Notes: generated by a model not told the origin, from the sequence alone. A stretch of DNA of 64,000 nt from Ureibacillus sinduriensis BLB-1 = JCM 15800 (GCF_000772955.1 NZ_JPVO01000051.1:1-64000); one strand, 5' to 3'. Positions 7,833-16,758 are shown, counted from the stretch's first letter. Numbers and translations are program-made.

Positions 7833-8776
7833 TGATAATGAACCTTCCTTTCACCAAGCTTGAATTGAATGATTGTCATAATCAGTATGATGATGAATAG
7901 GACAATTGCTTGGGCACTTGCTGTACCAAATTGGTAATTTGTAAATGCTTCTCGGTATATCGAATAAACAATCAGGTTCGTTGAATTTTGCGGCCCACCT
8001 TGGGTTAAAATATCGATTTGCCCAAATGTTTGAAAAGCATTGATAATGGTAACTGTAATAACAAAAAATAATGTAGGGGATAGCATCGGAATTGTGATCC
8101 TTCTTAATTTATGGAAATAGCCCGCCCCATCAATATCTGCACTTTCATATAAGTAGGAATCTATGGATTGCAAGCCTCCCAGTAATACCAAAAAAGTAAA
8201 ACCTAAATTCATCCAGATTGTAGTCACCGCTACAGCAATTAGTGCCCACTTGGGATCTGTTAGCCAACCAATTGATTCCACGCCAAACAGAGACAAGATT
8301 TGATTTAAAAAACCGATCGATGGGTGGAACATATATAACCAAAAAACCGAAGCAGCGGCTACAGATATTCCCATCGTTGATGAAAAGATGGTTCTAAAAA
8401 AGCCAATCCCTTTCAGCTTTTCATTTGCCAATACGGCTAGTAAAAGAGCAATAATAATCGTTGTTGGCACAGTATAAAGAACAAATAGGAATGTCGACTT
8501 CATGCTTTGATGGAAAATTGGCGAAGTGAACATTTCAATATAGTTTTGCAGGCCGACAAACACCGTTGTTTCTCCGCGTGCATTTGTTAAAAAGAAACTC
8601 AAATACATCGTTTTGAACAAAGGATAGAATAGGAAAGCTCCAAATAACACAATGGAAGGTAATAGAAACAGCATTCCTTTTGTAAAGCTCTTCACCCGTT
8701 GTTTCTTTTTGACATTCTCAAAACTAATCTCAGTGATTTCTGTTGACGACGGAATACCAGGATTACTCATACTCAT
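7829..8776 (-). CDS. ugpA: ABC importer permease, UgpA type
   Basis: A 315-residue protein of the MalF/UgpA permease family: a cytoplasmic N-tail of about 30 residues, then six membrane segments, with the EAA loop YESADIDGAGYFHKLRRITI. It forms the heterodimeric channel with the UgpE-type protein. Starts inside the last codons of the ATPase gene (4-nt overlap) and ends inside the start of ugpE. Confidence 0.82.
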   Translation of the reverse strand: MSMSNPGIPSSTEITEISFENVKKKQRVKSFTKGMLFLLPSIVLFGAFLFYPLFKTMYLSFFLTNARGETTVFVGLQNYIEMFTSPIFHQSMKSTFLFVLYTVPTTIIIALLLAVLANEKLKGIGFFRTIFSSTMGISVAAASVFWLYMFHPSIGFLNQILSLFGVESIGWLTDPKWALIAVAVTTIWMNLGFTFLVLLGGLQSIDSYLYESADIDGAGYFHKLRRITIPMLSPTLFFVITVTIINAFQTFGQIDILTQGGPQNSTNLIVYSIYREAFTNYQFGTASAQAIVLFIIILIMTIIQFKLGERKVHYQ

Positions 8777-9885
8777 CTTCTCACTACCTCTTGTTTATGG
8801 GTAAATGTTGCTTCTTGAATTAGATTTCCTGTGTCCTCATCAAAGAAGCACATATTCTCTACAGATATATGTACAGGAACCTTATCCCCTACTTGGATTA
8901 ACCATTGCCCAAGCCATTTTGCGGTCCACAATTCGGTACCGACCTCAAAGGAAATCAACGTTTCGTTTCCTAAATGCTCAACATTGACGATTTCCACATT
9001 TTGAACTTGTTGGTTTTCGTCTCCGTAAGGCATATGCTCTGCACGTATGCCGATGACCAAATTACGGCTTTTTAGATTCTTGGGCATTTCCAGATGCTCA
9101 AATGGAATAGTCAATACGTTTTCAATAATAAGATTGGAGTCCTCTAAAATCGCTTTACCTAAATTCATTTTCGGAGACCCGATAAATGTGGCAACAAACA
9201 AATTTGAAGGTTTGTTGTAAAGGTCGATTGGTTCACCGACTTGTTGAATGATCCCATCATTCAGCACCATAATGCGATCTCCCATCGTCATCGCTTCCAC
9301 TTGATCATGCGTAACATATACCATGGTTAGCCCTAGTCTTTTTTGTAGACGGCGGATTTCAATTCGCATATTTGCCCGGAGTTTGGCATCCAAATTGGAT
9401 AACGGCTCGTCCATTAAGCAGAGAGGGGCTTCACTTACCACCGCGCGAGCCAGGGCCACACGTTGTCTTTGCCCACCCGATAGCTCCCTAGGCTTACGTT
9501 TAAGCAGTTCGTTCAACCCCATCATTTGGGCGGTTTCTTCTAGCCTTTTCTGTTGTATTTCCCTATCTACCTTTTGAGCATTTAGACCAAATAATATATT
9601 TTGTTCGACTGTTAAATGCGGATATAACGCATAGTTTTGGAAGACCATCGATAAATTTCTATCCTTTGGAGGCAGATGGTTCACGATCTTTTCACTTATT
9701 TTGAGGGTGCCCCCAGAGATTTCCTCAAGCCCAGCTATCATACGCAGCAACGTACTTTTCCCAGAACCGGAAGGACCGACTAGAACGAAAAATTCACCTT
9801 TTTCAATTTGCAAATCGATTCCATTCAACACGTTTCTTTGCTTGTTGTATGACTTTGAAATATCCATCAGTTCGATGTAACCCAT
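8773..9885 (-). CDS. ugpC: ABC importer ATPase, UgpC/MsmK type
   Basis: A 370-residue ATPase: Walker A GPSGSGKST (about 38-46), signature LSGGQRQRVALARA, Walker B LCLMDEPLSNLD, H-loop VTHDQVEAM, and a C-terminal TOBE regulatory domain typical of the carbohydrate-uptake family. First gene of the operon. The ATG follows AAGGAGG by 8 nt. ATPases of this family can serve several importers, so it may energise others as well. Confidence 0.85.
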   Translation of the reverse strand: MGYIELMDISKSYNKQRNVLNGIDLQIEKGEFFVLVGPSGSGKSTLLRMIAGLEEISGGTLKISEKIVNHLPPKDRNLSMVFQNYALYPHLTVEQNILFGLNAQKVDREIQQKRLEETAQMMGLNELLKRKPRELSGGQRQRVALARAVVSEAPLCLMDEPLSNLDAKLRANMRIEIRRLQKRLGLTMVYVTHDQVEAMTMGDRIMVLNDGIIQQVGEPIDLYNKPSNLFVATFIGSPKMNLGKAILEDSNLIIENVLTIPFEHLEMPKNLKSRNLVIGIRAEHMPYGDENQQVQNVEIVNVEHLGNETLISFEVGTELWTAKWLGQWLIQVGDKVPVHISVENMCFFDEDTGNLIQEATFTHKQEVVRR

Positions 9886-10168
9886 ACATAAACCTCCTTC
9901 ATAGAACTATATTTATTCAACCATATCCACTTGAACAAAACGACGGTTTTGGTAACTTTTTACACTTATTATCACTTGGTCAATAAAATTTACATTAAAC
10001 AGTACTCTTCTTAATAAAATTAAAAAAACCATCCACAAAATAATGTGAATGGTTTAAGTCCCCTGCTTTTAAAATGATGATCAAGACAATAAGAACGTAT
10101 TATTATGTACAGTTTTGCAGATTGATTGCTGCAATTTGCAACTTCAACATACATAACAATCGTGATAC
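9886..10168. other. cwlD-ugp intergenic region with cwlD terminator
   Basis: Contains the ugp promoter region and the cwlD terminator (separate entry). A possible minus-strand promoter is TTGTTC-17-TAAATA about 35-60 bp upstream of the ATPase gene. An inverted repeat AAAAC-GACG-GTTTT lies at about 9937-9950. No gene seen. Confidence 0.35.
10021..10055 (-). terminator. cwlD terminator
   Basis: Stem 10026-10037 with 10044-10055 (one mismatch); the plus-strand A-run at 10022-10028 gives TTTTTTT on the minus strand. Follows cwlD by about 110 bp. Confidence 0.75.
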
Positions 10169-10903
10169 TTACTCAAACTCCAGATTTACATAACTTTCGA
10201 TTCCACTTACAATTGCATCTGCCATCTTCTCTTGATAATCTTCACTGGATAGCAGTTCACGTTCTTCATTATTGCTTAGGAAACCTGTTTCTACCAATAC
10301 TGCTGGAACTTCCGCTTTCTTTAAAAGATACACTTGTTTAATCGCTAATGCTTCACGCTCTGTATTTTGCAGCGATTCTTTTATTGTCGATTGAATTGAT
10401 TTTGCTAAAAGCTCACTATTTGGATGTCCCTCTTTATGGTAAAAGACTTGGGCACCCCTCCATTTTTCTTCTGGAATAGCATTGGCATGAATCGTGACAA
10501 AAATATCTGGTTCATTTTTTTGTACAAGGTTTGAGCGCAAGAAAATATCTTCTTTTTTCCGCTCCCGTAGTGTTGAAAATTCCTCACTTGGAGCATGTTC
10601 TTCCAACACATCGCCATCTGTTGAACGTGTCATGACAACCGTTGCCCCTAAACGCTTTAATTGCTTTTCAACCTTTTGAGCGACAGCAAGCGTTACATCT
10701 TTTTCTACAATCTCCCCGGATGAAGCACCACCATCAATCCCACCGTGGCCGGCATCAACAACAATCTTAACGCCACCTAATGGTTCTGGTAAAAAGAAAC
10801 TTCGATCGGATGCGCTTGTCTCATAAACAACCAGACCTAAACATCCTAACAGTATGACACCTAGTGCAATCCATCTTTTCAACTGTGACACCACCTTTTG
10901 CAA
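10169..10903 (-). CDS. cwlD: Germination-specific N-acetylmuramoyl-L-alanine amidase CwlD
   Basis: A 244-residue amidase_3 protein with an N-terminal membrane/signal segment (about 10-28). Zinc and catalytic residues are visible: His in VVDAGHGGIDGG, Glu in SGEIVEKDV, His in FVTIHANA and Glu in VLVETGFLSN. CwlD strips peptides from muramic acid during spore cortex synthesis so that muramic-delta-lactam can form (acting with PdaA). Length is close to the B. subtilis protein (about 237). Monocistronic here, ending in the hairpin at 10021-10055. Confidence 0.9.
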   Translation of the reverse strand: MQKVVSQLKRWIALGVILLGCLGLVVYETSASDRSFFLPEPLGGVKIVVDAGHGGIDGGASSGEIVEKDVTLAVAQKVEKQLKRLGATVVMTRSTDGDVLEEHAPSEEFSTLRERKKEDIFLRSNLVQKNEPDIFVTIHANAIPEEKWRGAQVFYHKEGHPNSELLAKSIQSTIKESLQNTEREALAIKQVYLLKKAEVPAVLVETGFLSNNEERELLSSEDYQEKMADAIVSGIESYVNLEFE

Positions 10904-10978
10904 CCTTTAGCACTACTATACGCAAAAAATAGGACGAGTATGCGTGAACTTTTTTACTTCCAAAAAGTGTTTTAGGCA

Positions 10979-11019
10979 TAAAAAAGGACACGCCACACAT
11001 CATATGTTCGGCGTGTCCT
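10979..11019 (-). terminator. Terminator of ABC exporter operon
   Basis: AGGACACGCC (10985-10994) pairs with GGCGTGTCCT (11010-11019); the A-run at 10979-10985 gives a T-run on the minus strand, 47 bp past the stop of the second exporter gene. Confidence 0.85.
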
Positions 11020-11065
11020 AAATATTTACTTATTATGATAAGATTCAAAAATCCGATTCTTCCTA

Positions 11066-12886
11066 CTATCCCATTTGCAATTGATGCTGCAAGGAAGCAT
11101 ATAAACCGTTTTGCTTCATTAAACCATCATGATCTCCTTGCTCCAAAATGGATCCATCCTTTATTACAAGAATCTGATCAGCATTTTCGATGGTTTTTAA
11201 ACGATGTGCAATGACAAAACTTGTACGCCCCTGCATCAAATTCGTTAACCCTTTTTGGATATGCACTTCTGTCATGGTATCGACACTCGAAGTCGCTTCG
11301 TCCAGAATAAGGATATCAGGGTCTTCTAAAATAGCCCGAGCAATCGCGATTAGTTGGCGTTGGCCCTGGCTTAAATTCATCCCCCCTGAAACAAGAATGG
11401 TCTCATAACCTTCAGGTAAATACTTAATGAAGTTATGAGCATACGCAGTTTTCGCAGCATGTTCCACCTCTTCATCAGTAGCGGAAAGTTTACCATAACG
11501 AATGTTTTCCCTAACGGTGCCCGAAAATAAATACGTATCTTGCAGGACCACCCCAATATGATTTCTTAAGTTATCCATAGCATAGCGCTTGATGTTATGG
11601 CCATCTATTAATATTTCGCCGCTTGTTGCATCATAGAATCTGTTAAGCAGTTGAATTATTGATGTTTTACCTGAACCCGTAGGCCCTACAAAGGCTATTG
11701 TATCTCCGGCTTTTGCCCGGAATGTCACATTACGCAGTACGGGCTTGTTCGGTTGATAACAAAAATTGACATTTCGGAACTCCACATCCCCGTTATAACG
11801 GTTTTTAGCAACGGCATCTGGAACATCGGCTGCCTCACCTTGTTCATCAAGTATTTCAAATACACGTTCAGCACCAGCAATAGCCGACTGGAATGTATTG
11901 AAAAGGTTCGATAACTGGTTTATCGGCCGGAAAAATTGTCTGGTGTAGGTAACAAAGGAAGCAATAACCCCCACACTCACACCAAAATTTCCAATCGCCA
12001 GCAATGCTCCGACTCCTATCACCAAACCAATCCCCAGGTTGTTGATAAAGTTATTAATTGGTCCGAGGAATCCCGATGTTATATCGGCCTTTAGAGCAGA
12101 TGCTCTCAATCTCTCATTCGCTTCTTTAAATTGGGAAACCGCCTGTTTTTCTTTCCCGAATAACGCCGTGATATGGGAATTGGATATTGTCTCCTCAATA
12201 AAACCATTTAAACTCCCCAAGTCCCTTTGTCTTTGGGAGAAGTTTTTACTGCTGCGTTTAATAATCTGCTTTGTGGACCAAATAATAATCGGAATAACTA
12301 GTAACGTGACAACTGCCAAAACCCAATTCAAATAAAACATCGCAATACCTGTCCCGACGACAGATAGCACAGTTGAAACGATTTGAATGATACTTTGTGA
12401 TAAAGCGGCATTCAGATTCTCGATATCATTTGTCATCCTGCTCATTAGGTCGCCTTGCTGCCGCTTATCATAAACGGCTATCGGCAAAGATTGGAACTTC
12501 TCAAACAAATGCTGCCTAAGCTCCCGGATCGTTTTTTGCGAAACCCGAATCATCATAAAGATCTGCAACCATATGAATAATGCGGAGATAATATAGGTTC
12601 CAGCAAGCAGCAGAACCATTCTAATGGCTCCGTCAATATTAAACTTTAGTATATAGTCATCGATAATGATCCCGATTAGTAAAGGGCCTAATAAACTTAA
12701 AATCGTCGAAATAATTACAAAGAGAATCGAACTAATGATTCCAATTCGCTGATTTTTCAAATACGACCAAATACGTTTTAATGTTGCTTTTTGATTTTTT
12801 GCTTTTTCTGCCGGGCCGTTAAATCTTGGTCCTGGATGCCTGCCAATTGGTGGGGGGCCGGATGGTCTTCCTTGCGTTTTATTCAT
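11066..12886 (-). CDS. Heterodimeric ABC exporter half-transporter, canonical-site subunit (YfiC-like)
   Basis: A 606-residue type IV exporter half: Gly/Pro-rich N-tail (about 1-30), six membrane segments, then an ATPase domain with Walker A GPTGSGKTS, signature NLSQGQRQLIAIARA, Walker B ILILDEATSSVD with the catalytic Glu, and H-loop IAHRLKT. The signature has Gln in place of the first Gly (LSQGQ), as in the partner half-site of asymmetric exporters. With the preceding gene (8-nt overlap) it should form a drug or lipid exporter of the BmrCD/TM287-288/YfiBC kind. Substrate unknown. Confidence 0.85.
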   Translation of the reverse strand: MNKTQGRPSGPPPIGRHPGPRFNGPAEKAKNQKATLKRIWSYLKNQRIGIISSILFVIISTILSLLGPLLIGIIIDDYILKFNIDGAIRMVLLLAGTYIISALFIWLQIFMMIRVSQKTIRELRQHLFEKFQSLPIAVYDKRQQGDLMSRMTNDIENLNAALSQSIIQIVSTVLSVVGTGIAMFYLNWVLAVVTLLVIPIIIWSTKQIIKRSSKNFSQRQRDLGSLNGFIEETISNSHITALFGKEKQAVSQFKEANERLRASALKADITSGFLGPINNFINNLGIGLVIGVGALLAIGNFGVSVGVIASFVTYTRQFFRPINQLSNLFNTFQSAIAGAERVFEILDEQGEAADVPDAVAKNRYNGDVEFRNVNFCYQPNKPVLRNVTFRAKAGDTIAFVGPTGSGKTSIIQLLNRFYDATSGEILIDGHNIKRYAMDNLRNHIGVVLQDTYLFSGTVRENIRYGKLSATDEEVEHAAKTAYAHNFIKYLPEGYETILVSGGMNLSQGQRQLIAIARAILEDPDILILDEATSSVDTMTEVHIQKGLTNLMQGRTSFVIAHRLKTIENADQILVIKDGSILEQGDHDGLMKQNGLYASLQHQLQMG

Positions 12887-14618
12887 TTAGCGTCCCTCCT
12901 CTTACCAACTGTGTCGAAACGATTTCTTGGTAATGTTTACTGTCTCCCAGCAATTCTTCGTGCGTTCCTTGACCTACAATCACCCCGTCGTCCAAAACCA
13001 ATATCCTGTCTGCATGACGAATCGAAGATATTTTGGAAGAGACAATAAACTTCGTACTTTCCTTGAAGTTTTCTTCAATTGCTCTTTGGATTCTTTTCTC
13101 CGAGATGCTATCCACGGCAGATGTAGTATCGTCCAAGATTAAGATAGCCGGCTTGCGGATAAAGGCACGGGCCATTGCCAGGCGCTGTTTTTGGCCACCT
13201 GATAAATTTGTGGCACCTTGGGTGATCATATGTTGTTCCCTGTTTTCCAGCTGTTCAACAAATTCCAATGCACAAGAAGATTCTAATGCCTCTATTAATT
13301 GGGGCAAGTTTGCTTCGTCGTTGCCGTATTTTACATTTTCTTCAATCGTTCTTGAAAATAAAGTGGCTTTTTGGGGAGTAAAACCGATTGCCGCTCTTAG
13401 AGTTTGCAAATCGTAGTCTTCAATAGGCCGACCATCAATCTTGATGCTTCCTTGGTCCGCCTGAAACATGCGGGGAATCAGTTTGACAATGGAAGACTTC
13501 CCACTCCCGGTCATTCCGATAATTCCGATTGTCTCCCCAGGTTCCGCTCTAAAAGAAATATTTTTTAAGACCGGTTCGTTGTTTTTGTTGTATGCAAAAC
13601 TGACATCTTCAAATTCGACTTCACCTTTTATTGTTATCTTCAATGGATTTTCTATATTTGTAATTTCGGATTTTTCCTCAAGAACGGAAACGATGCGTTT
13701 GGCACTTGGTACTGCACGGGCAATTTGCATCAAAACGTTGGAAGAACTCATCAGCCCCCCCATAATCATCATTAAGTAGTTTATGAACGCTAAAATAACC
13801 CCTACGTCTATTGTGCTGCTTTCTATTTTAATCGCGCCCATCCAAAGAGCAGCAATAATCCCCATATTCACCACAAAGGCTGTTAACGGCATCAAAATAC
13901 CGATAATTTGATCTGCCTGGATATTGCGCTTCATCAATGTTGCATTGACAGTCGTAAATTGCTCTATTTGGTGATCCTTACGGTTATAGGCCTTGATGAC
14001 ACGAATCCCCGCTAAATTTTCTTGCACTTTCGTATTTACAGCATCCACTGCCTCTTGCACTTTTAAAAAAAGGTTTCCGGATAGTTTTGTAAAAAAGAAA
14101 ATCGAGAGCGCTAATATAGGAACCACCACTAATAAAATAGGGAACAATTCTCTGGCCGTAAAAAACACAATAATAATTGCCCCGATAAAAGTAAAAGGGC
14201 CACGTACGAATATTTTTAATAGCATTGTTAGCGCTCTTTGCAACATCTCTACATCGCTCGTGATGTTGGTGATTAATTTCCCTAGCGTAAAATGGTCTTT
14301 GTTGCTGTTTGAAAAGTATGTAATCGTTTCATATAAATCTTGGCGGATATCTGCAGCAAAATTTATGGCCGTCTTGGATGCATAGATGGAACAGCCTGCA
14401 CCTCCCATTAGTCCGATGACCGCACTTAAAATCATAAGTCCAAACATCTGGATGACATACGAGGTATCTTCTTTTGCGATCCCATTGTCGATAATATGCT
14501 GCATAATCGTCGGCTGCACTAAATCCATTGCCACTTCCAGCACCATCATTAAAGGGGCGATAATGGCAAACGCCAAATAAGGTTTAATGTATTTTTTCAA
14601 GGATACTACGGCTTGCAT
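12879..14618 (-). CDS. Heterodimeric ABC exporter half-transporter, degenerate-site subunit (YfiB-like)
   Basis: A 579-residue exporter half with six membrane segments and an ATPase domain: Walker A GMTGSGKSS, signature NLSGGQKQRLAMARA. The residue after Walker B is Asp instead of the catalytic Glu (ILILDDTTSAVD) and the H-loop His is replaced (VSSKISSIRHAD). With the LSQGQ signature of the partner this makes one of the two ATP sites non-hydrolytic, the known asymmetric design. It follows the small protein at 14675-14980 by 56 bp. Confidence 0.85.
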   Translation of the reverse strand: MQAVVSLKKYIKPYLAFAIIAPLMMVLEVAMDLVQPTIMQHIIDNGIAKEDTSYVIQMFGLMILSAVIGLMGGAGCSIYASKTAINFAADIRQDLYETITYFSNSNKDHFTLGKLITNITSDVEMLQRALTMLLKIFVRGPFTFIGAIIIVFFTARELFPILLVVVPILALSIFFFTKLSGNLFLKVQEAVDAVNTKVQENLAGIRVIKAYNRKDHQIEQFTTVNATLMKRNIQADQIIGILMPLTAFVVNMGIIAALWMGAIKIESSTIDVGVILAFINYLMMIMGGLMSSSNVLMQIARAVPSAKRIVSVLEEKSEITNIENPLKITIKGEVEFEDVSFAYNKNNEPVLKNISFRAEPGETIGIIGMTGSGKSSIVKLIPRMFQADQGSIKIDGRPIEDYDLQTLRAAIGFTPQKATLFSRTIEENVKYGNDEANLPQLIEALESSCALEFVEQLENREQHMITQGATNLSGGQKQRLAMARAFIRKPAILILDDTTSAVDSISEKRIQRAIEENFKESTKFIVSSKISSIRHADRILVLDDGVIVGQGTHEELLGDSKHYQEIVSTQLVRGGTLNE

Positions 14619-14674
14619 GAACTACCTTCTTTCTCTTCCACTTAAAAACTAACTTAAATTTGTTCATAAGAGAA

Positions 14675-14980
14675 CTAGTTATCTTCATCCCGCATTAATG
14701 TGATTTCTTCCAGCTCAAAGGCCGCTTTAAAATCATTCATGATCGATTCGGTCGCTTTTAGTTCTCCTGCGATCACTTGCTGAATCGATTGTAATTCCTG
14801 CGATTCCAATTGTTGCTTTAAAGTTTCCCTCTTTACTATGAGTTTTTCATAAAATGCCAGTGCTCTTCCACGCCTAAACGTTTTGGCACCCTGATGGCCT
14901 CTTCCGCCACGTCGATTTTTGCGTTCAACTTGGTTATCTCTCTTCATCTCATCGTTCAGCTCATTTATTTCATTTCCCAT
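14675..14980 (-). CDS. Small charged protein, first gene of ABC exporter operon
   Basis: A 101-residue hydrophilic protein, function not recognised. Basic Arg/Gly-rich N-half (RKNRRGGRGHQGAKTFRRGRA) and a C-half predicted helical and coiled-coil-like (Lys/Glu/Gln-rich, LIVKRETLKQQLESQELQSI). No helix-turn-helix is evident, though its place at the head of an exporter operon is where MarR or PadR regulators usually sit. ATG at 14980 is chosen because AGGTGG lies 9 nt before it; the frame is open upstream but that part lies within the promoter. It lies directly behind the triple GTATAC operator. Confidence 0.65.
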   Translation of the reverse strand: MGNEINELNDEMKRDNQVERKNRRGGRGHQGAKTFRRGRALAFYEKLIVKRETLKQQLESQELQSIQQVIAGELKATESIMNDFKAAFELEEITLMRDEDN

Positions 14981-14996
14981 AAAAACACCACCTATT

Positions 14997-15032
14997 GTAT
15001 ACGATTGTATACATAAGTATACAAATTTACAA
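14997..15032 (-). promoter_or_regulatory. Promoter with triple GTATAC operator
   Basis: Minus-strand promoter: -35 TTGTAA (15027-15032), 17-bp spacer, -10 TACAAT (15004-15009). Three perfect GTATAC palindromes at 14997-15002, 15007-15012 and 15017-15022 repeat every 10 bp, so they lie on one face of the helix and cover the -10 and spacer. This is the layout expected of a repressor site. A direct repeat CAAATTTACAA (15022-15032, 15035-15045) overlaps the -35. The regulator is not identified in the window. Confidence 0.7.
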
Positions 15033-15147
15033 CGCAAATTTACAATACTGCATTTAATAACGACCTTTTTCGGATGCGTCTATAAATACAAGCAGATAGA
15101 AATTCTCTATAATAGAGCTATTAAATAAACTAGAAAGAGGGTTGACC

Positions 15148-16005
15148 ATGAAGTTACGAGTTTCCGCAGTTCAATATCATCTCCACACAATTGATGCATT
15201 TGAGGAATTTGCCCAGCAATGCGAGCACTATATTAAGGCTGCGCTTGAATTTGAAACGGAATTTATATTATTCCCCGAGTTTTTCACAACTCAATTACTA
15301 TCCATTAAAGGGGCCGATGGAAAATCATTGACGATAAATGATCTTCCATCATTCACTGAACAGTACCGTGAATTATTCAGTCAACTTGCAATAATATACA
15401 ACATCCACATTATTGCCGGAACACATGTGGTAAATGTGGATGGGAAGCTACGGAACACAGCCCATTTATTTTATCCGGATGGACGAATGGGTACTCAGGC
15501 AAAGCTCCACATTACACCAACTGAAGTTCATGAATGGAATATGTCTGCCGGGGAAGGTTTAGAGGTGTTCGAAACAGAGAAAGGCACGATTGCCATTCTG
15601 ACTTGTTATGATATCGAGTTCCCTGAAATTGTCCGGATGGCGAAAGCCAAGGGGGCAGATATCATTTTCTGTCCTTCTTGTACAGATGATCGTCATGGGT
15701 TCCATCGTGTTCGCTACACAAGTCATGCCCGGGCAATTGAAAACCAAATTTATGTCGTGTTGACAGGTACGGTAGGTGCATTGCCGACCGTAGACTTCAT
15801 GCGCGCAAATTTTGGCCAGGCTGCAATTATTACTCCAAATGATGTACCATTCCCACCCAAAGGGCTATTGGCTGAAGGAGAAATTAACGACGATATGTTG
15901 GTGACTGCAGATCTTGATATTGAACTACTTGAAAAAGTACGTGAGAAAGGTTCTGTCACTACTTGGAGGGACCGTCGGACAGATTTATATACGGATTGGA
16001 AATAA
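15148..16005 (+). CDS. Carbon-nitrogen hydrolase (nitrilase superfamily)
   Basis: A 285-residue cytosolic amidohydrolase. The Glu-Lys-Cys catalytic triad is visible: Glu in ILFPEFFTT, Lys in AKLHITPTE and Cys in ILTCYDIEFPE. Substrate unknown. ATG at 15148 is preferred (AAAGAGGG 6 nt before it) over an upstream TTG at 15142. With the acetyltransferase that follows it corresponds to the two halves of the single B. subtilis protein YhcX (GNAT then hydrolase, about 513 residues), here as two genes in the opposite order. Confidence 0.85.
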   Translation: MKLRVSAVQYHLHTIDAFEEFAQQCEHYIKAALEFETEFILFPEFFTTQLLSIKGADGKSLTINDLPSFTEQYRELFSQLAIIYNIHIIAGTHVVNVDGKLRNTAHLFYPDGRMGTQAKLHITPTEVHEWNMSAGEGLEVFETEKGTIAILTCYDIEFPEIVRMAKAKGADIIFCPSCTDDRHGFHRVRYTSHARAIENQIYVVLTGTVGALPTVDFMRANFGQAAIITPNDVPFPPKGLLAEGEINDDMLVTADLDIELLEKVREKGSVTTWRDRRTDLYTDWK

Positions 16006-16045
16006 GGTCTATATATGAACTGCATGCGAGAAAGAGGTGGAACAA

Positions 16046-16714
16046 TTGTACAGAAGTGAACAAATAGTATTCGATAAGGAAAAACCCCATCGTGTTATTG
16101 TCCGCAATTATACAAAAGATGATTTTGAACAATTGATTGATATTCAGAAAGAATGTTTTCCGCCCCCTTTCCCGTCTGAATTATGGTGGAACAACGAACA
16201 ATTATTGAACCATGTCTCCCTATTTCCGCGAGGAGCTCTTTGTGTTGAGATCGATGGACAGGTTGCAAGTTCATTGACTGGCGTCTGCACTAATTTCAAT
16301 CCAGCTCATCCGAATCACACATGGGAAGAAGCAACGGATAGTGGATATATCACAAATCATGACCCGAATGGAAATACACTGTACATTGTCGATATTAGTG
16401 TTCGACCAACATTTCGCTCTTTGGGGCTGGGCAAAATAATGATGCAGGCAATGTACCATGTTGTTGTTGAGATGCAATTGGATCGCCTTCTTGGTGGGGG
16501 GAGAATACCAGGCTACCATAAGCAGGCAGGAAATATGTCCGCTCAAAGGTATGTGGATAAAGTCGTTGCTGGTGAATTATACGATCCGGTCATTACATTT
16601 TTATTGAAATGTGGACGTTTGCCAATCGCGGTTGTGGAAAATTATTTAGAGGACGAAGAATCATTAAACTACGGAGTTTTAATGGAATGGAAGAATCCTT
16701 TTAAACTCCTATAA
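16046..16714 (+). CDS. GNAT-family N-acetyltransferase
   Basis: A 222-residue acetyltransferase with the acetyl-CoA binding signature RSLGLGKIMMQAMY at about residues 131-144 and the strand YIVDISVRP before it. The long insert and the GRIPGYHKQAG segment match the GNAT domain of YhcX-like proteins. TTG at 16046 is preferred because AAGAGGTGG ends 5 nt before it; the GTG at 16037 lies inside that SD. It follows the hydrolase by 40 bp, so the two are co-transcribed and probably act on the same metabolite. Confidence 0.8.
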   Translation: MYRSEQIVFDKEKPHRVIVRNYTKDDFEQLIDIQKECFPPPFPSELWWNNEQLLNHVSLFPRGALCVEIDGQVASSLTGVCTNFNPAHPNHTWEEATDSGYITNHDPNGNTLYIVDISVRPTFRSLGLGKIMMQAMYHVVVEMQLDRLLGGGRIPGYHKQAGNMSAQRYVDKVVAGELYDPVITFLLKCGRLPIAVVENYLEDEESLNYGVLMEWKNPFKLL

Positions 16715-16722
16715 TTATAACG

Positions 16723-16758
16723 GAGGCTACTCATGTACTGAGGGAGTCTCTATTTTTT
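16723..16758 (+). terminator. Terminator after GNAT gene
   Basis: Imperfect hairpin GAGGCTACTCA / CTGAGGGAGTCTC followed by TATTTTTTT, 8 bp past the stop codon. Confidence 0.65.

Noticed and set aside
9937-9950. AAAAC-GACG-GTTTT as a catabolite (cre) site
   Set aside because: Does not fit the 14-bp cre consensus with central CG; left as an unassigned inverted repeat.
9957-9994. TTTACA at 9959 and 9989 as Pho boxes for the ugp-type operon
   Set aside because: Spacing is 30 bp instead of 11-bp periodicity, with no third repeat, so not supported.
16736-16744. ATG TAC TGA after the GNAT gene as a micro-ORF
   Set aside because: Two codons only; it lies in the loop of the terminator hairpin.
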